Part shown: piece by piece, positions 44,577 to 52,631 of the stretch | Layout of the letters: each line of letters starts with the position of its first letter | Position numbering within the stretch: position 1 is the first letter of the stretch | NCBI GenBank assembly: GCA_947494435.1 | Contig: CANLUY010000002.1 | Location: 992,001 to 1,056,000, forward strand | Reading direction: 5' to 3' | DNA: 64,000 nt | DNA from: an uncultured Litoreibacter sp. | GTDB taxonomy: Bacteria; Pseudomonadota; Alphaproteobacteria; Rhodobacterales; Rhodobacteraceae | Notes under the pieces: model-generated | Told to the model about the DNA's origin: nothing | What the model saw: only the letters and a program-made list of their open reading frames with translations | Database searches by the model: none | Made by a program: the position numbers and the translations under genes

Positions 44577-45791
44577 TTAGCTGGTCGAGAATTTCAGTAA
44601 TTTGATCGCTGCAAAGTCGCTAACATCGCCGCCTACACGCTTGGTTGCATAGAACAGAACGTGCGGCTTGGCGGAAAATGGATCGCGTAAAATACGAAGA
44701 TCAGGACGTTCCGCGACCGTATAGCCAGCATTGAAGTCACCAAATGCAATTGCATGTTCGTCTGTCGCAATATCCGGCATGTCTTCAGCAATAAGGACGG
44801 GATACCCCATAAGACGGGCCGGTTCCCCTGCGGCCAACCCATCAGACCAAAGGAAGCGCCCATCAGCGTCCTTCATTTTGCGCACTGCGCCAGCCGTTTT
44901 GGAGTTCATAACAAACGATGCATTGGCGCGGTACTTGGCACCCAATGCATAGACCAGTGTCACAATGGCATCTGCAGCTTCACCTGACGCGAAATCGCCG
45001 TCGACGCCGGTGGCGATGTACCCAAGATTATTCCAGCTCCAGCTATCATTATCGACCGTTGTATGCCTCAAGAACCCTTTCGGTTTATCGACGCCATCAC
45101 CGCTGATAAATGCGGCAGCCTCGCTTGACGCAAACTTGTCAGCGATACGGGAAGCCAACCATGTCTCGACATCGAAAGCGCTGTCATCCAACAGGCGCTG
45201 AGATGCTTTTGGCAAGGCTGACAACTCATGCAAAGGAATGGTGATACGCTCGATCTGTGGCGTATCTGTCTCCGCAGCGGCGCCGGTTTCCGTGGCCCAA
45301 CCAGACCCAACTTCAGTATGGTCAACAAGGACCTCAAATGCTGTCGCTTCAACGTTCACAATATTTGCAACAGCACGCAAGGACGCAGTGGAGCGCAAGA
45401 CGCCGCGAATGGTGTCCGCAGTCTGCGGATCAACAAGATACCCGCCCTCAGCGGCAATCGCAGAAGACAAAGCTTTACCTTCCAGCTCAAGCCCACGCAG
45501 CGCGTCATCATCTCCGGAACGCAGATAGGCGTTAAAGGCCTTCTTATGGGGCGCCTCCGTGTCCATAGCGGTCGAAAGTGCCGGCCGGGCACGGGTAATA
45601 GTTTTACGATCCAAATGGGTCATGCGGTCTTCCTGTTGTTGTAGTCGGGATTTAATGTCGGCTTGAAATGCACTGAAATCGCTTAGAAAACCGGTCATCT
45701 CAGTCGCTAAATCTGCAGCACCGCCTGCAGATGGGATCGGGGCAGCGGGCATAGCCTCACTACCCCGAGACTTCGTCTCGGGTTTGGTCAT
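44577..45791 (-). CDS. GTA major capsid protein, HK97 fold (g5)
   Basis: A 404-residue HK97-type capsid protein. Residues about 1-105 are a Pro/Ala-rich and then helical delta-like region (TGFLSDFSAFQADIKSRLQQQEDRMTHLDRKTITRARPAL) expected to be removed by the prohead protease. The shell domain follows: KAFNAYLRSGDDDALRGLELEGKALSSAIAAEGGYLVDPQTADTI, the E-loop VLVDHTEVGSGWATETGAAAETDTPQIERITIPLHELSALPKASQRLLDDS, and GDFNAGYTVAERPDLRILRDPFSAKPHVLFYATKRVGGDV. It forms the small GTA head. No lesion seen. Confidence 0.95.
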   Translation of the reverse strand: MTKPETKSRGSEAMPAAPIPSAGGAADLATEMTGFLSDFSAFQADIKSRLQQQEDRMTHLDRKTITRARPALSTAMDTEAPHKKAFNAYLRSGDDDALRGLELEGKALSSAIAAEGGYLVDPQTADTIRGVLRSTASLRAVANIVNVEATAFEVLVDHTEVGSGWATETGAAAETDTPQIERITIPLHELSALPKASQRLLDDSAFDVETWLASRIADKFASSEAAAFISGDGVDKPKGFLRHTTVDNDSWSWNNLGYIATGVDGDFASGEAADAIVTLVYALGAKYRANASFVMNSKTAGAVRKMKDADGRFLWSDGLAAGEPARLMGYPVLIAEDMPDIATDEHAIAFGDFNAGYTVAERPDLRILRDPFSAKPHVLFYATKRVGGDVSDFAAIKLLKFSTS

Positions 45792-45826
45792 GAACTCACC
45801 TTAGGTTTGAAAAATAGGTCGGGCGG

Positions 45827-46378
45827 TTAGGCCGCGAGTGTTCGGCGCAAGGTTCGCAGTACCCCGGCCAAGTTATTGGCAAGATCAGGCTCCGGCTCAT
45901 CCGCCTTTGCACCAATCCGCGCTTCCGGAAGCATAGGGAACGTAACGAGCGACACCTCCCACAGCTCCAACTCCGCCAATTGCCTGCGGCCTTTGGCGTC
46001 CCGATCAGCTTTCACCGTCCGGTATCCGATAGATAATCCGTCAATAGCCCCTGCCCGGATTAATGCTGCGGCTTCCCGGCCGCGCTGAGTTTCAGTTAAC
46101 AATCTTCCCTTTACGAAAAGGCCTTTTTTGTCTTCTCGCACTTCATCCCAGACACCAATCGGTTCGCGTGGATCGTGTTGCCAAAGCAGCTTAACACTTG
46201 TTCCTGCATCCTTAAGGTGCTTCAGCGATGCGCCATAGGCACCGGGTCTCACGAGATCACCGCCCTGATCAACCTCGTTAAACAAAGACGCATAACCGGC
46301 AATCGTAGCGTCCTCACCAAGCTCTATCTGATCGCCAATTGCACAGTACTTCCGCTCTAACTGCTCCGAAATGCTCAT
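45827..46378 (-). CDS. GTA prohead protease, HK97 family (g4)
   Basis: A 183-residue serine protease of the herpes-like/HK97 prohead type. EDATIAGYASLFNEVDQGGDLVRPGAYGASL opens the fold, LLWQHDPREPIGVWDEVREDKKGLFVKGRLL carries the catalytic His, and AGAIDGLSIGYRT the catalytic Ser. It trims the capsid N-terminus during head maturation. ATG 46378 overlaps the stop of the upstream small gene (ATGA); a longer frame upstream reads through that gene and is not used. Stop is 35 bp from the capsid start. Confidence 0.94.
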   Translation of the reverse strand: MSISEQLERKYCAIGDQIELGEDATIAGYASLFNEVDQGGDLVRPGAYGASLKHLKDAGTSVKLLWQHDPREPIGVWDEVREDKKGLFVKGRLLTETQRGREAAALIRAGAIDGLSIGYRTVKADRDAKGRRQLAELELWEVSLVTFPMLPEARIGAKADEPEPDLANNLAGVLRTLRRTLAA

Positions 46379-46641
46379 AGCACGCCGCCTCCTAAAATTC
46401 CTGTTACCGTCTCGCTCAGAACCGCCGCGGTCACACCGAAAATAGTCAGCCAAACGCGACGCTCGAGCCGCTCCAGACTTATTTCGATCTGCCCCAAACG
46501 GTATTCGAGAGCGCGCCAACGCTCATCTTGAACGCGCTCATTGGCTTGCACTGTATCCGCCCGGGCATACTCGAACGGTTCATAGAGATACCGCGATCCC
46601 CCGGTACGCTCATGCGGGCTATCGCTTTTGGTTTCCTTCAT
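46375..46641 (-). CDS. GTA head formation protein, rcc01685 type
   Basis: An 88-residue protein with a hydrophilic coiled-coil N-terminal part (ARADTVQANERVQDERWRALEYRLGQIEISLERLERRVW) and one hydrophobic helix at the end (LTIFGVTAAVLSETVTGILGGGVL). It occupies the place of the small g3.5/rcc01685 gene between portal and protease in the Rhodobacter GTA, where it is needed for head formation. It overlaps both neighbours by four bases. The TM helix is unusual for a head gene and its exact role is not known. Confidence 0.85.
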   Translation of the reverse strand: MKETKSDSPHERTGGSRYLYEPFEYARADTVQANERVQDERWRALEYRLGQIEISLERLERRVWLTIFGVTAAVLSETVTGILGGGVL

Positions 46642-47801
46642 TCGTGCACCTCACGCGGCAAACCGAGCAGGACCCGCTTTTCGCCATCACTTAGGAAGGA
46701 CGCCTTAGCAACTCGCGCCCATTGCGCGTCTCTCTCAATGCTCAACGCTGCAATTTGATCCAAGTCAGGTGTAAGCGTCACAGCTTCACCGGATAGCTCG
46801 CTCAACCAATGAGACAACGCCCCCAAGACTTTCCCCGCCATCGGCAAAACCGTCAGCCGGTAAAAGGCGCGGTTGGCTTCAGCGTAATTTGCGTAAGTTG
46901 CATCTCCCGGTATGCCCAACAGCATTGGCGGAACCCCAAATGCTTGCGCGATCTCACGTGCGGCAGCCTCCTTGGTCTTCTGGAACTCCATGTCTGACGG
47001 AGAAAACCCCATTGGCTTCCAGTCTAATCCACCTTCAAGCAACATCGGACGACCAGCATTTCGCGCGCCTTGGTGATGCGCTTCCATCTCCACTTGCAGG
47101 CGTTCATATTGGTCGTTGCTCATCGCGCCGTTGCCATCTGATCCCTTGTAGACAATTGCGCCTGATGGACGGGCGGCATTATCAAGTAGTGCTTTCGACC
47201 ACCGCGATGCAGAGTTGTGCACATCAATCGCACTTGCAGCGGCCTGAAGTGGCGAGAAGCCGTAATGATCATCTTGCGGATGAAAGCTACGCACATGACA
47301 AATCGGCGCGCCATCCACCATCGAGAAACGATGTTTCTTGCCCCCCACGGAATAATCATATGCGACAGGCCAACCATCACTCCCCGGAACCAAGGACATC
47401 CGATCCGAACGCAGAACATGAAGCTCAATAGGAACGCCGTCGCCAACAGCCTCAATATAACCGTTCCCACTCAGCAATAACTGACCAAACAAAGCTTCCA
47501 ACAGCTCAGCGCGACCCTGCGCTGCATTGGGTCGAGAGATAAGCGATAGAACAGGATGCGTTTCAAACCTCCGAACATCATCTTGCATCACTAGGGGCAA
47601 GGCCGACGCCGCTTCTGCGACCATTTTTACGGCCCGAAACCCGACGGGGTTTCCTGAAAACCCCGCCCGCGTCAGGGAGGCTGTGTCTCTAGGTGACCAC
47701 GCCACACGGCCCGATCCATGCCAAGCAATAACAGGACCGGTCGCCGACGCCTTCGCCTCCGCAACCTCCACAGTCCCGCGTTTTAAGAAATCAAATACCA
47801 T
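46638..47801 (-). CDS. GTA portal protein, HK97 family (g3)
   Basis: A 387-residue portal protein that makes the dodecameric DNA channel at one head vertex. NPVGFRAVKMVAEAASALPLVM, then VLSLISRPNAAQGRAELLEALFGQLLLSGNGYIEAVGDGVPIELHVLRSDRMSLVPGSDGWPVAYDYS, and FGVPPMLLGIPGDATYANYAEANRAFYRLTVLPM are the HK97-type portal signatures. ATG 47801 (VFDFLKRG) has AAGGGAG seven bases upstream; ten extra upstream codons are less likely. It follows the terminase gene after 148 bp, the largest internal spacer of the cluster. Confidence 0.94.
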   Translation of the reverse strand: MVFDFLKRGTVEVAEAKASATGPVIAWHGSGRVAWSPRDTASLTRAGFSGNPVGFRAVKMVAEAASALPLVMQDDVRRFETHPVLSLISRPNAAQGRAELLEALFGQLLLSGNGYIEAVGDGVPIELHVLRSDRMSLVPGSDGWPVAYDYSVGGKKHRFSMVDGAPICHVRSFHPQDDHYGFSPLQAAASAIDVHNSASRWSKALLDNAARPSGAIVYKGSDGNGAMSNDQYERLQVEMEAHHQGARNAGRPMLLEGGLDWKPMGFSPSDMEFQKTKEAAAREIAQAFGVPPMLLGIPGDATYANYAEANRAFYRLTVLPMAGKVLGALSHWLSELSGEAVTLTPDLDQIAALSIERDAQWARVAKASFLSDGEKRVLLGLPREVHE

Positions 47802-47949
47802 GGTGCCGCTCCCTTGACCCACACGAAACAAACCGGCTCCCGCTATGTCGCGGCCCGAGGCGTCTCAGTAATTATTGAATAGTTTCCGCGACGCGTCTGC
47901 CTTCAGGCGCACCGATACTTCACGTGCTGCTTATGCAGCTGAAGGCCAA

Positions 47950-49359
47950 TCAACCCACGGACCTGATCCTCGGCGACGGGTCTTGCACATGAGAGACGAT
48001 CATTTCCGTGACCGCCCAGACCAAAGCGTCAACTCTGTCAGGACTACGCCGTCCCTTGTAACCAGACACTGTCATTTGGCTCATTTCATCCTCAAGAGCG
48101 ACAAGATCACCGTAGTGTCCCACACGCCCCTGCTCATAGAGTGCCGCAACCGGTTCAGCTCGGATTTCCTTGCCTTTCGTCGCGTGGACGCCCTTAAACG
48201 GAACAAACGGGTCTTCCTGCCGCAGTACTTCTTCAACAAGAAGTCCGCCCTGATTGATCTCCGCAACAATCCTGTCACCACCATGTCGCGCCAAAGCCGC
48301 TAAAGCCGCTCTCGCCCAACCAGATGGCGATGCACCCTGAATAGTCGCATCCTCAATCACGACAGCGCGCCAGTCACGCGGTGGACCTTTAAGGACGCCA
48401 CCGACAACAACAATACCACAGGCATCGGCGTTTTTGCCTTTCGAAACTACCGGATCAACTGCAACGACAATGCGATCAAACTCCGGGACCTCTCGGACAC
48501 GCGCCGCAGCCAACATTTCTGACGTCCACAATGCGCCCTCTGCGTCCTCAAGGAACTCCCCGTCCAACTCCTGACGACCAAGCCGCGTCCCGCCGAAACG
48601 GGCACGCACCTCTTCAAGGAAGTTATCCGCAAGATAAGCCGAATTCGCTTCAGTCGCCGCCGATGTAACAACCGTCGACGACGTTTCCAATATTCTCTTA
48701 AGAACCTCAACATTCTTCGGTGTTGTCGTTATCACCTGCTGAGGATTGTGTCCGAGACGCAAGCCAAACTGCAACATGTCCCATGCGTCCTGACCCTTTG
48801 ACCATTTTGCCAGCTCGTCCAGCCATGCCGCATCAAACTGTGGCCCACGTAGCTCCTCCGGTGACGAGGCCGAATGGCACTCAGCAATAGCACCGTTTGG
48901 CCAAACAAGTCGACGTCTCGTCGCCTGCCAATCCGGCCTGCGATCCGGCGGTGAACACGCCAGAATGCCACTGTCACCAAAGACCATAATGTCTCGGACC
49001 TGATCATAGGTATCGCCGACCAAGGCCACACGCTTCGCGCGCCCTTTTGCCAACGGTGTATCGCCCTCAACCATTGAGCGGACCCACTCTGCACCTGCTC
49101 TTGTTTTGCCGGCTCCCCGCCCTCCCATGATAACCCAGCTGCGCCAATCCCCTTCTGGTGGCAATTGATGCTCCAAAGCCCAGAATTCAAAAACATAGGG
49201 CAACGCAGCCAACGCATGATCACTCAACCCGTCTATGAACTCCTTGACCAGTTCCGGCTTCGCGCAAGCGAGTGAGGCGGCCCCTAATTTCAGATCGTGC
49301 TTGATCAAGGTCGAATGCGTATTTTCCAGCCTTGCCGGCGCGCTGTTCAATCTGCTCAT
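47950..49359 (-). CDS. GTA terminase large subunit (g2)
   Basis: A 469-residue packaging ATPase and nuclease. Walker A is WVIMGGRGAGKTRAGAEWV (GGRGAGKT at 79-86), Walker B is GPQFDAAWLDELAKWSKG, and the RNase H-like nuclease domain starts RIVVAVDPVVSKGKNADACGIVVVGG. It pumps host DNA by the headful into the GTA head. The ATG at 49359 makes a 140-base overlap with the small terminase gene. No other ATG precedes the ATPase motif; a TTG at 49227 with AAGGAG upstream would almost remove the overlap and give 425 residues, so the start is uncertain. Confidence 0.9.
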   Translation of the reverse strand: MSRLNSAPARLENTHSTLIKHDLKLGAASLACAKPELVKEFIDGLSDHALAALPYVFEFWALEHQLPPEGDWRSWVIMGGRGAGKTRAGAEWVRSMVEGDTPLAKGRAKRVALVGDTYDQVRDIMVFGDSGILACSPPDRRPDWQATRRRLVWPNGAIAECHSASSPEELRGPQFDAAWLDELAKWSKGQDAWDMLQFGLRLGHNPQQVITTTPKNVEVLKRILETSSTVVTSAATEANSAYLADNFLEEVRARFGGTRLGRQELDGEFLEDAEGALWTSEMLAAARVREVPEFDRIVVAVDPVVSKGKNADACGIVVVGGVLKGPPRDWRAVVIEDATIQGASPSGWARAALAALARHGGDRIVAEINQGGLLVEEVLRQEDPFVPFKGVHATKGKEIRAEPVAALYEQGRVGHYGDLVALEDEMSQMTVSGYKGRRSPDRVDALVWAVTEMIVSHVQDPSPRIRSVG

Positions 49360-49663
49360 AGAGTTTGCTCTCCTGATTCATCGAAAACGAAAGAAGAGGC
49401 AGGACCTGCCTCATTCCCGAACTGACCTCGGAGTCTTTCAGTTCTCCTTTTGCGATCTGATCAGCATAGCCAAGCAACGCGCCGGTCATTTTTTCGAACA
49501 CCATACAGAACGTCGTCAGCGAATTATCGAGCGTCTTGGAATACGCATCCGCAGCAGAAACCAATTCAGGCTCGACGATGCTGGCGTGTTGGTGATCTTG
49601 GTCTTCTTTTTGTCCACTGTCAGACGTTCCTTCCGGAACGACCACCTTGGGGGTGTCATTCAT
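49220..49663 (-). CDS. GTA small terminase (g1)
   Basis: A 147-residue protein at the head of the cluster. The N-terminus is acidic and disordered (TPKVVVPEGTSDSGQKEDQDHQHASIVEPEL). The middle is helical (AADAYSKTLDNSLTTFCMVFEKMTGALLGYADQIAKGEL, SGMRQVLPLLSFSMNQESKLYEQIEQRAGKAGKYAFDLDQARSEIRGRLTRLREA), as in GTA gp1, shown in Rhodobacter to be a small terminase with weak DNA specificity, which suits generalised packaging. ATG 49663 is preferred over a start seven codons upstream by family pattern. Its 3' end overlaps the large terminase frame. Confidence 0.88.
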   Translation of the reverse strand: MNDTPKVVVPEGTSDSGQKEDQDHQHASIVEPELVSAADAYSKTLDNSLTTFCMVFEKMTGALLGYADQIAKGELKDSEVSSGMRQVLPLLSFSMNQESKLYEQIEQRAGKAGKYAFDLDQARSEIRGRLTRLREAGTGQGVHRRVE

Positions 49664-49713
49664 TAGCGCCTCCAATCCACGCAATGCGTTATAGAATGTG
49701 AAGCAACAGCAAC

Positions 49714-49748
49714 AAAAAAGCGGCGCCGAACAAAGGTTCGTGCCGCTT
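49714..49748 (-). terminator. Minus-strand terminator upstream of GTA g1
   Basis: On the minus strand AAGCGGC (49748-49742) pairs with GCCGCTT (ending 49718), with an inner GTTCG-type helper stem (CGAAC/GTTCG) and an AAAG/CTTT loop, followed by a run of T. It lies downstream of mltG and upstream of g1, so it ends mltG transcription and either insulates the GTA operon or acts as an attenuator if the GTA promoter lies further upstream. Confidence 0.8.
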
Positions 49749-49873
49749 CACATGATGCCCGTCATTAGACCCGGCTTATCACCGACCCAATTCATCCATC
49801 TTATCGAAACGTATGCCAGACACCGTTCGCAGAGTCAAGACAATTTCGCGGAAAATTTCAATTTAATCATTCA

Positions 49874-49888
49874 TTAACAATGGGTTAA
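49874..49888. promoter_or_regulatory. CtrA-type box (TTAA-N7-TTAA)
   Basis: TTAACAATGGGTTAA has the exact TTAA-N7-TTAA spacing of the CtrA consensus, with a third TTAA at 49891. It lies 211 bp before GTA g1 and 101 bp after the mltG stop. CtrA is required for GTA gene expression in Rhodobacter; direct binding here is inferred. Confidence 0.5.
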
Positions 49889-49988
49889 CATTAACACCTG
49901 ACAAAAAACGGCCTAATTTCATGTTCAAAACCTATAAGATACTCACTGAAAAATAGTTAACGAACGACGCCAGATCAAAGTCAGCAGA

Positions 49989-51149
49989 CTAGTTGTTTGC
50001 GTTTCTTTCGGCTTCAATCTTACGCCAAGCTGCCACGTTACGGTTGTGATCTCCGATAGTCACAGCAAACGCATGACCACCGGTCCCGTCGGCAACAAAG
50101 AAAATATACGGCGTGTCGTCCGGGTTAAGCGCCGCCTCAATTGCCAATTTGCCTGGATTGGCGATTGGCGTCGGTGGCAGACCTTCGATAACATACGTGT
50201 TGTAAGGCGTGCGCCTGCGTAGCTCTGATTGCCGGATACCGCGGCCCAAGCCAGAACCTTCTCCCAATGTAATCCCGTAGATCACGGTTGGGTCTGTTTG
50301 CAGCCTCATGCCTTGGTTAAGGCGATTGGTGAACACACTCGCCACTTGGCGGCGCTCTTCAGGTACCCCTGTTTCCTTTTCAACGATAGAGGCAAGGATG
50401 AGCGCCTCTTCCTTGTTTTCCAAAGGCAATCCATCGGCCCGATTGGCCCAAGCTTCGTCTAGTATGCGCGTTTGGGCTTGTGCCATGCGGGTCAATAGCT
50501 CACCACGATCCGTTCCTCGTTTGATCTCGTACGTGTCGGGTGCAAGAGAACCCTCTGCCGGGACTTCATCCAACTCACCGACTAAAAACTCAGCACCCTT
50601 TAGTCCGTCAACGATTTGCCAACTGGTCAACCCCTCAGCAATCGAAACACGGTACACAATGGGGGTTTCGTTCGAGACCGCCTCGCTATAGGCGGCGGGA
50701 ATCTCTTCACCCGCCTTAAACTCGGCAAGGACTTTCACTTCTCCCGTACCCGGCGTGCGTTCCCGAAACCGCAATTCTCCACCAGTGTTGCGGATCAAGT
50801 AGGTCGCAACGAACCTGTATGTAGAGGGTCCGCCAGCCGTAATGATATCGACAATCTCGACCATCGACGCACCCGCCGGGATTTCATAATTCCCGAACTT
50901 AAGCTTACTTGCCATATCCGTGTATTCAGCGCCCATCCGAAAGATCGACGCGTTTGAAATCGCTCCTGCTTCCGCCAATTTATTCGAGACAGATCGCAAA
51001 GACGCACCACGTGGCACTTCAAAAAACGTAGCCTGATCCAAAGGACCTTCAGCTTTGTATTGCGACTGCCCCCACCCGACGAGCCCGCCGACCGCGAACA
51101 GGGCGAGGATAAAAAGCGTCAGAAAATTGGAGGCGATGGACTTCCACAT
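49989..51149 (-). CDS. mltG: Endolytic transglycosylase MltG
   Basis: A 386-residue inner-membrane protein with one N-terminal anchor (FLTLFILALFAVGGLVGWG, about 9-28) and a periplasmic YceG-like domain. SLRSVSNKLAEAGAISNASIFRMGAEYT is a LysM-like region. The catalytic part shows ILASIVEKETGVPEERRQVASVFTNRLNQGMRLQTDPTVIYGI with the essential Glu, and YNTYVIEGLPPTPIANPGKLAIEAALNPDDTPYIFFVADGTGGHAF. It cuts nascent peptidoglycan strands and so limits their length. It follows fabF by seven bases, so the two are co-transcribed, as in other alphaproteobacteria. Confidence 0.95.
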   Translation of the reverse strand: MWKSIASNFLTLFILALFAVGGLVGWGQSQYKAEGPLDQATFFEVPRGASLRSVSNKLAEAGAISNASIFRMGAEYTDMASKLKFGNYEIPAGASMVEIVDIITAGGPSTYRFVATYLIRNTGGELRFRERTPGTGEVKVLAEFKAGEEIPAAYSEAVSNETPIVYRVSIAEGLTSWQIVDGLKGAEFLVGELDEVPAEGSLAPDTYEIKRGTDRGELLTRMAQAQTRILDEAWANRADGLPLENKEEALILASIVEKETGVPEERRQVASVFTNRLNQGMRLQTDPTVIYGITLGEGSGLGRGIRQSELRRRTPYNTYVIEGLPPTPIANPGKLAIEAALNPDDTPYIFFVADGTGGHAFAVTIGDHNRNVAAWRKIEAERNANN

Positions 51150-51156
51150 GACCCGC

Positions 51157-52410
51157 TCAAACTTTTCCCAAGATCAAACACGCATTTGTACCACCAAACC
51201 CAAAGGAGTTTGATAGCACAACATTCACCTCGCGCTTTACAGCCTCATTTGCACAAAGGATCATCTCAGTGTCAGCGGCAGGCGTATCCAAATTGATCGT
51301 CGGCGGGCAAATCTGATCACGAATTGCCAGAATGCAGAAGATCGCTTCAATCGCGCCTGCTGCGCCAAGCAAATGCCCCGTCATTGACTTCGTTGACGAC
51401 ATTGCTGTCTTCGCAGCAGCATCACCAAGCAAACGCTCAACCGCGCCGAGTTCAATCGTATCGGCCATGGTTGAGGTGCCGTGCGCATTCACGTAGTCAA
51501 TCGCACTCACGTCAATTCCCGCGCGCTTCACCGCAGCCCTCATCGCTCGCTCAGCACCTTCATGGTCTTCTGGTGGCGCTGTAATATGATGCGCATCTCC
51601 TGACAGGCCATAGCCAAGCACTTCAGCGTAGATTTTTGCACCACGCGCTTTGGCGTGTTCATATTCTTCCAAAACAACGACGCCAGCACCTTCGCCCATC
51701 ACGAAGCCATCACGATCCGCGTCCCACGGACGTGAGGCCTTGGTTGGATCATCCGCGTGTCCGGTCGACAACGCCTTACACGCATTAAAGCCCGCGATAC
51801 CAATCTCACAAATCGGACTTTCGGCACCACCCGCGATCATAACATCTGCATCATCCAAAGCGATTAAACGAGCCGCATCGCCGATGGCGTGCGCACCCGT
51901 CGAACAAGCCGTCACGACCGCGTGGTTAGGACCTTTAAAACCATAACGAATGGAGACCTGACCAGACACAAGATTGACCAATGCCCCCGGAATAAAGAAC
52001 GGAGAAACACGGCGCGGCCCACGCTCTTTGATCAGCACAGCCGTTTCCGCGATGGATTGTAACCCGCCGATACCAGAACCGATCATAACGCCCGTGCGCT
52101 CTAACTCAACTACATCGTCGGGCTGCCAATCAGCATCCTCAACGGCCATCTGCGCCGCAGCCATTCCATAAAGGATAAAGTCATCGACTTTTCGCGCATC
52201 TTTGGCAGCCATAAAATCGTCTGCATTGAACTGTCCAGGCTCGGTTCCACGCGGCACCTCGCATGCGTAGCCAGTCCCAAGATGCGACGCATCAAACTTC
52301 TCAATGGTGCGCGCGCCGGATTTTCCAGCCAACGCGTTTTTCCAAGACGTCTCAACACCGCTTCCTAGCGGTGTCACCATTCCCAGACCTGTCACAACGA
52401 CCCGACGCAT
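51157..52410 (-). CDS. fabF: Beta-ketoacyl-ACP synthase II
   Basis: A 417-residue condensing enzyme that extends acyl-ACP with malonyl-ACP. The nucleophile Cys lies in VVTACSTGAHAIGDAARLI, the two His in YVNAHGTSTMADTIE and KSMTGHLLGAAGAIEA, and the C-terminal SNSFGFGGTNACLILGK is typical. The start MRRVVVTGLGMVTPLG matches FabF; an AAGGGGGCAGGGC ribosome site precedes it. It shares a transcript with mltG. Its usual neighbour acpP lies 2.3 kb away because two opposite-strand genes intervene, so it must have its own promoter within 52411-52631. Confidence 0.96.
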   Translation of the reverse strand: MRRVVVTGLGMVTPLGSGVETSWKNALAGKSGARTIEKFDASHLGTGYACEVPRGTEPGQFNADDFMAAKDARKVDDFILYGMAAAQMAVEDADWQPDDVVELERTGVMIGSGIGGLQSIAETAVLIKERGPRRVSPFFIPGALVNLVSGQVSIRYGFKGPNHAVVTACSTGAHAIGDAARLIALDDADVMIAGGAESPICEIGIAGFNACKALSTGHADDPTKASRPWDADRDGFVMGEGAGVVVLEEYEHAKARGAKIYAEVLGYGLSGDAHHITAPPEDHEGAERAMRAAVKRAGIDVSAIDYVNAHGTSTMADTIELGAVERLLGDAAAKTAMSSTKSMTGHLLGAAGAIEAIFCILAIRDQICPPTINLDTPAADTEMILCANEAVKREVNVVLSNSFGFGGTNACLILGKV

Positions 52411-52631
52411 GCCCTGCCCCCTTTTATGCCTTCTTGAAGGTTTCCACCGCTTCTACACGGGCCAGCGCCCCAAGGAAAGTGGCCGCACGCAGCTTTCTGC
52501 CGACCCAAAAACAACTTGCCCAGCGCAGCACATGAGAGAACGGCTGGCGGAAACCACCGCCATGTTGAGATAAACCCTTGCGCCTGTGCATCAAGGCGCT
52601 ACCAATTGCCTGAATACGAATTCAGAGAGCC

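Larger units (their letters stand above)
34807..49663 (-). mobile_element. RcGTA-type gene transfer agent structural cluster
   Basis: Fifteen-plus minus-strand genes in the fixed order of the Rhodobacter capsulatus GTA: small and large terminase, portal, head-formation protein, prohead protease, capsid, connectors, tail tube, chaperones, tape measure, distal tail, hub, peptidase, megatron, then DUF2793. Almost all junctions overlap by four bases (ATGA), so one transcript with coupled translation is expected. There is no integrase, repressor, replication gene or attachment site, and lysis genes are absent, as expected for a GTA and not a prophage. All frames are open and full length, suggesting a functional particle that packages random host DNA. 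Fixed flanks (cysE/pdh on one side, mltG/fab on the other) support vertical inheritance. Confidence 0.95.
49664..49988. other. Intergenic region between mltG and the GTA operon
   Basis: 325 bp without a convincing gene. It holds the minus-strand terminator at 49714-49748, an AT-rich stretch at about 49850-49960 that would contain the GTA promoter, and TTAA repeats at 49874, 49885 and 49891. No tRNA or attachment-site-like repeat was seen. Confidence 0.7.

Noticed and set aside
34807-49663. A temperate prophage
   Set aside because: There is no integrase, repressor, replication module or attachment repeat; gene order and small extra genes are those of the RcGTA cluster.
52411-52631. A small gene between the NTF2-like gene and fabF
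   Set aside because: Open frames exist on both strands but none has a ribosome site, plausible composition or recognisable similarity; the gap is more likely the two divergent promoters.
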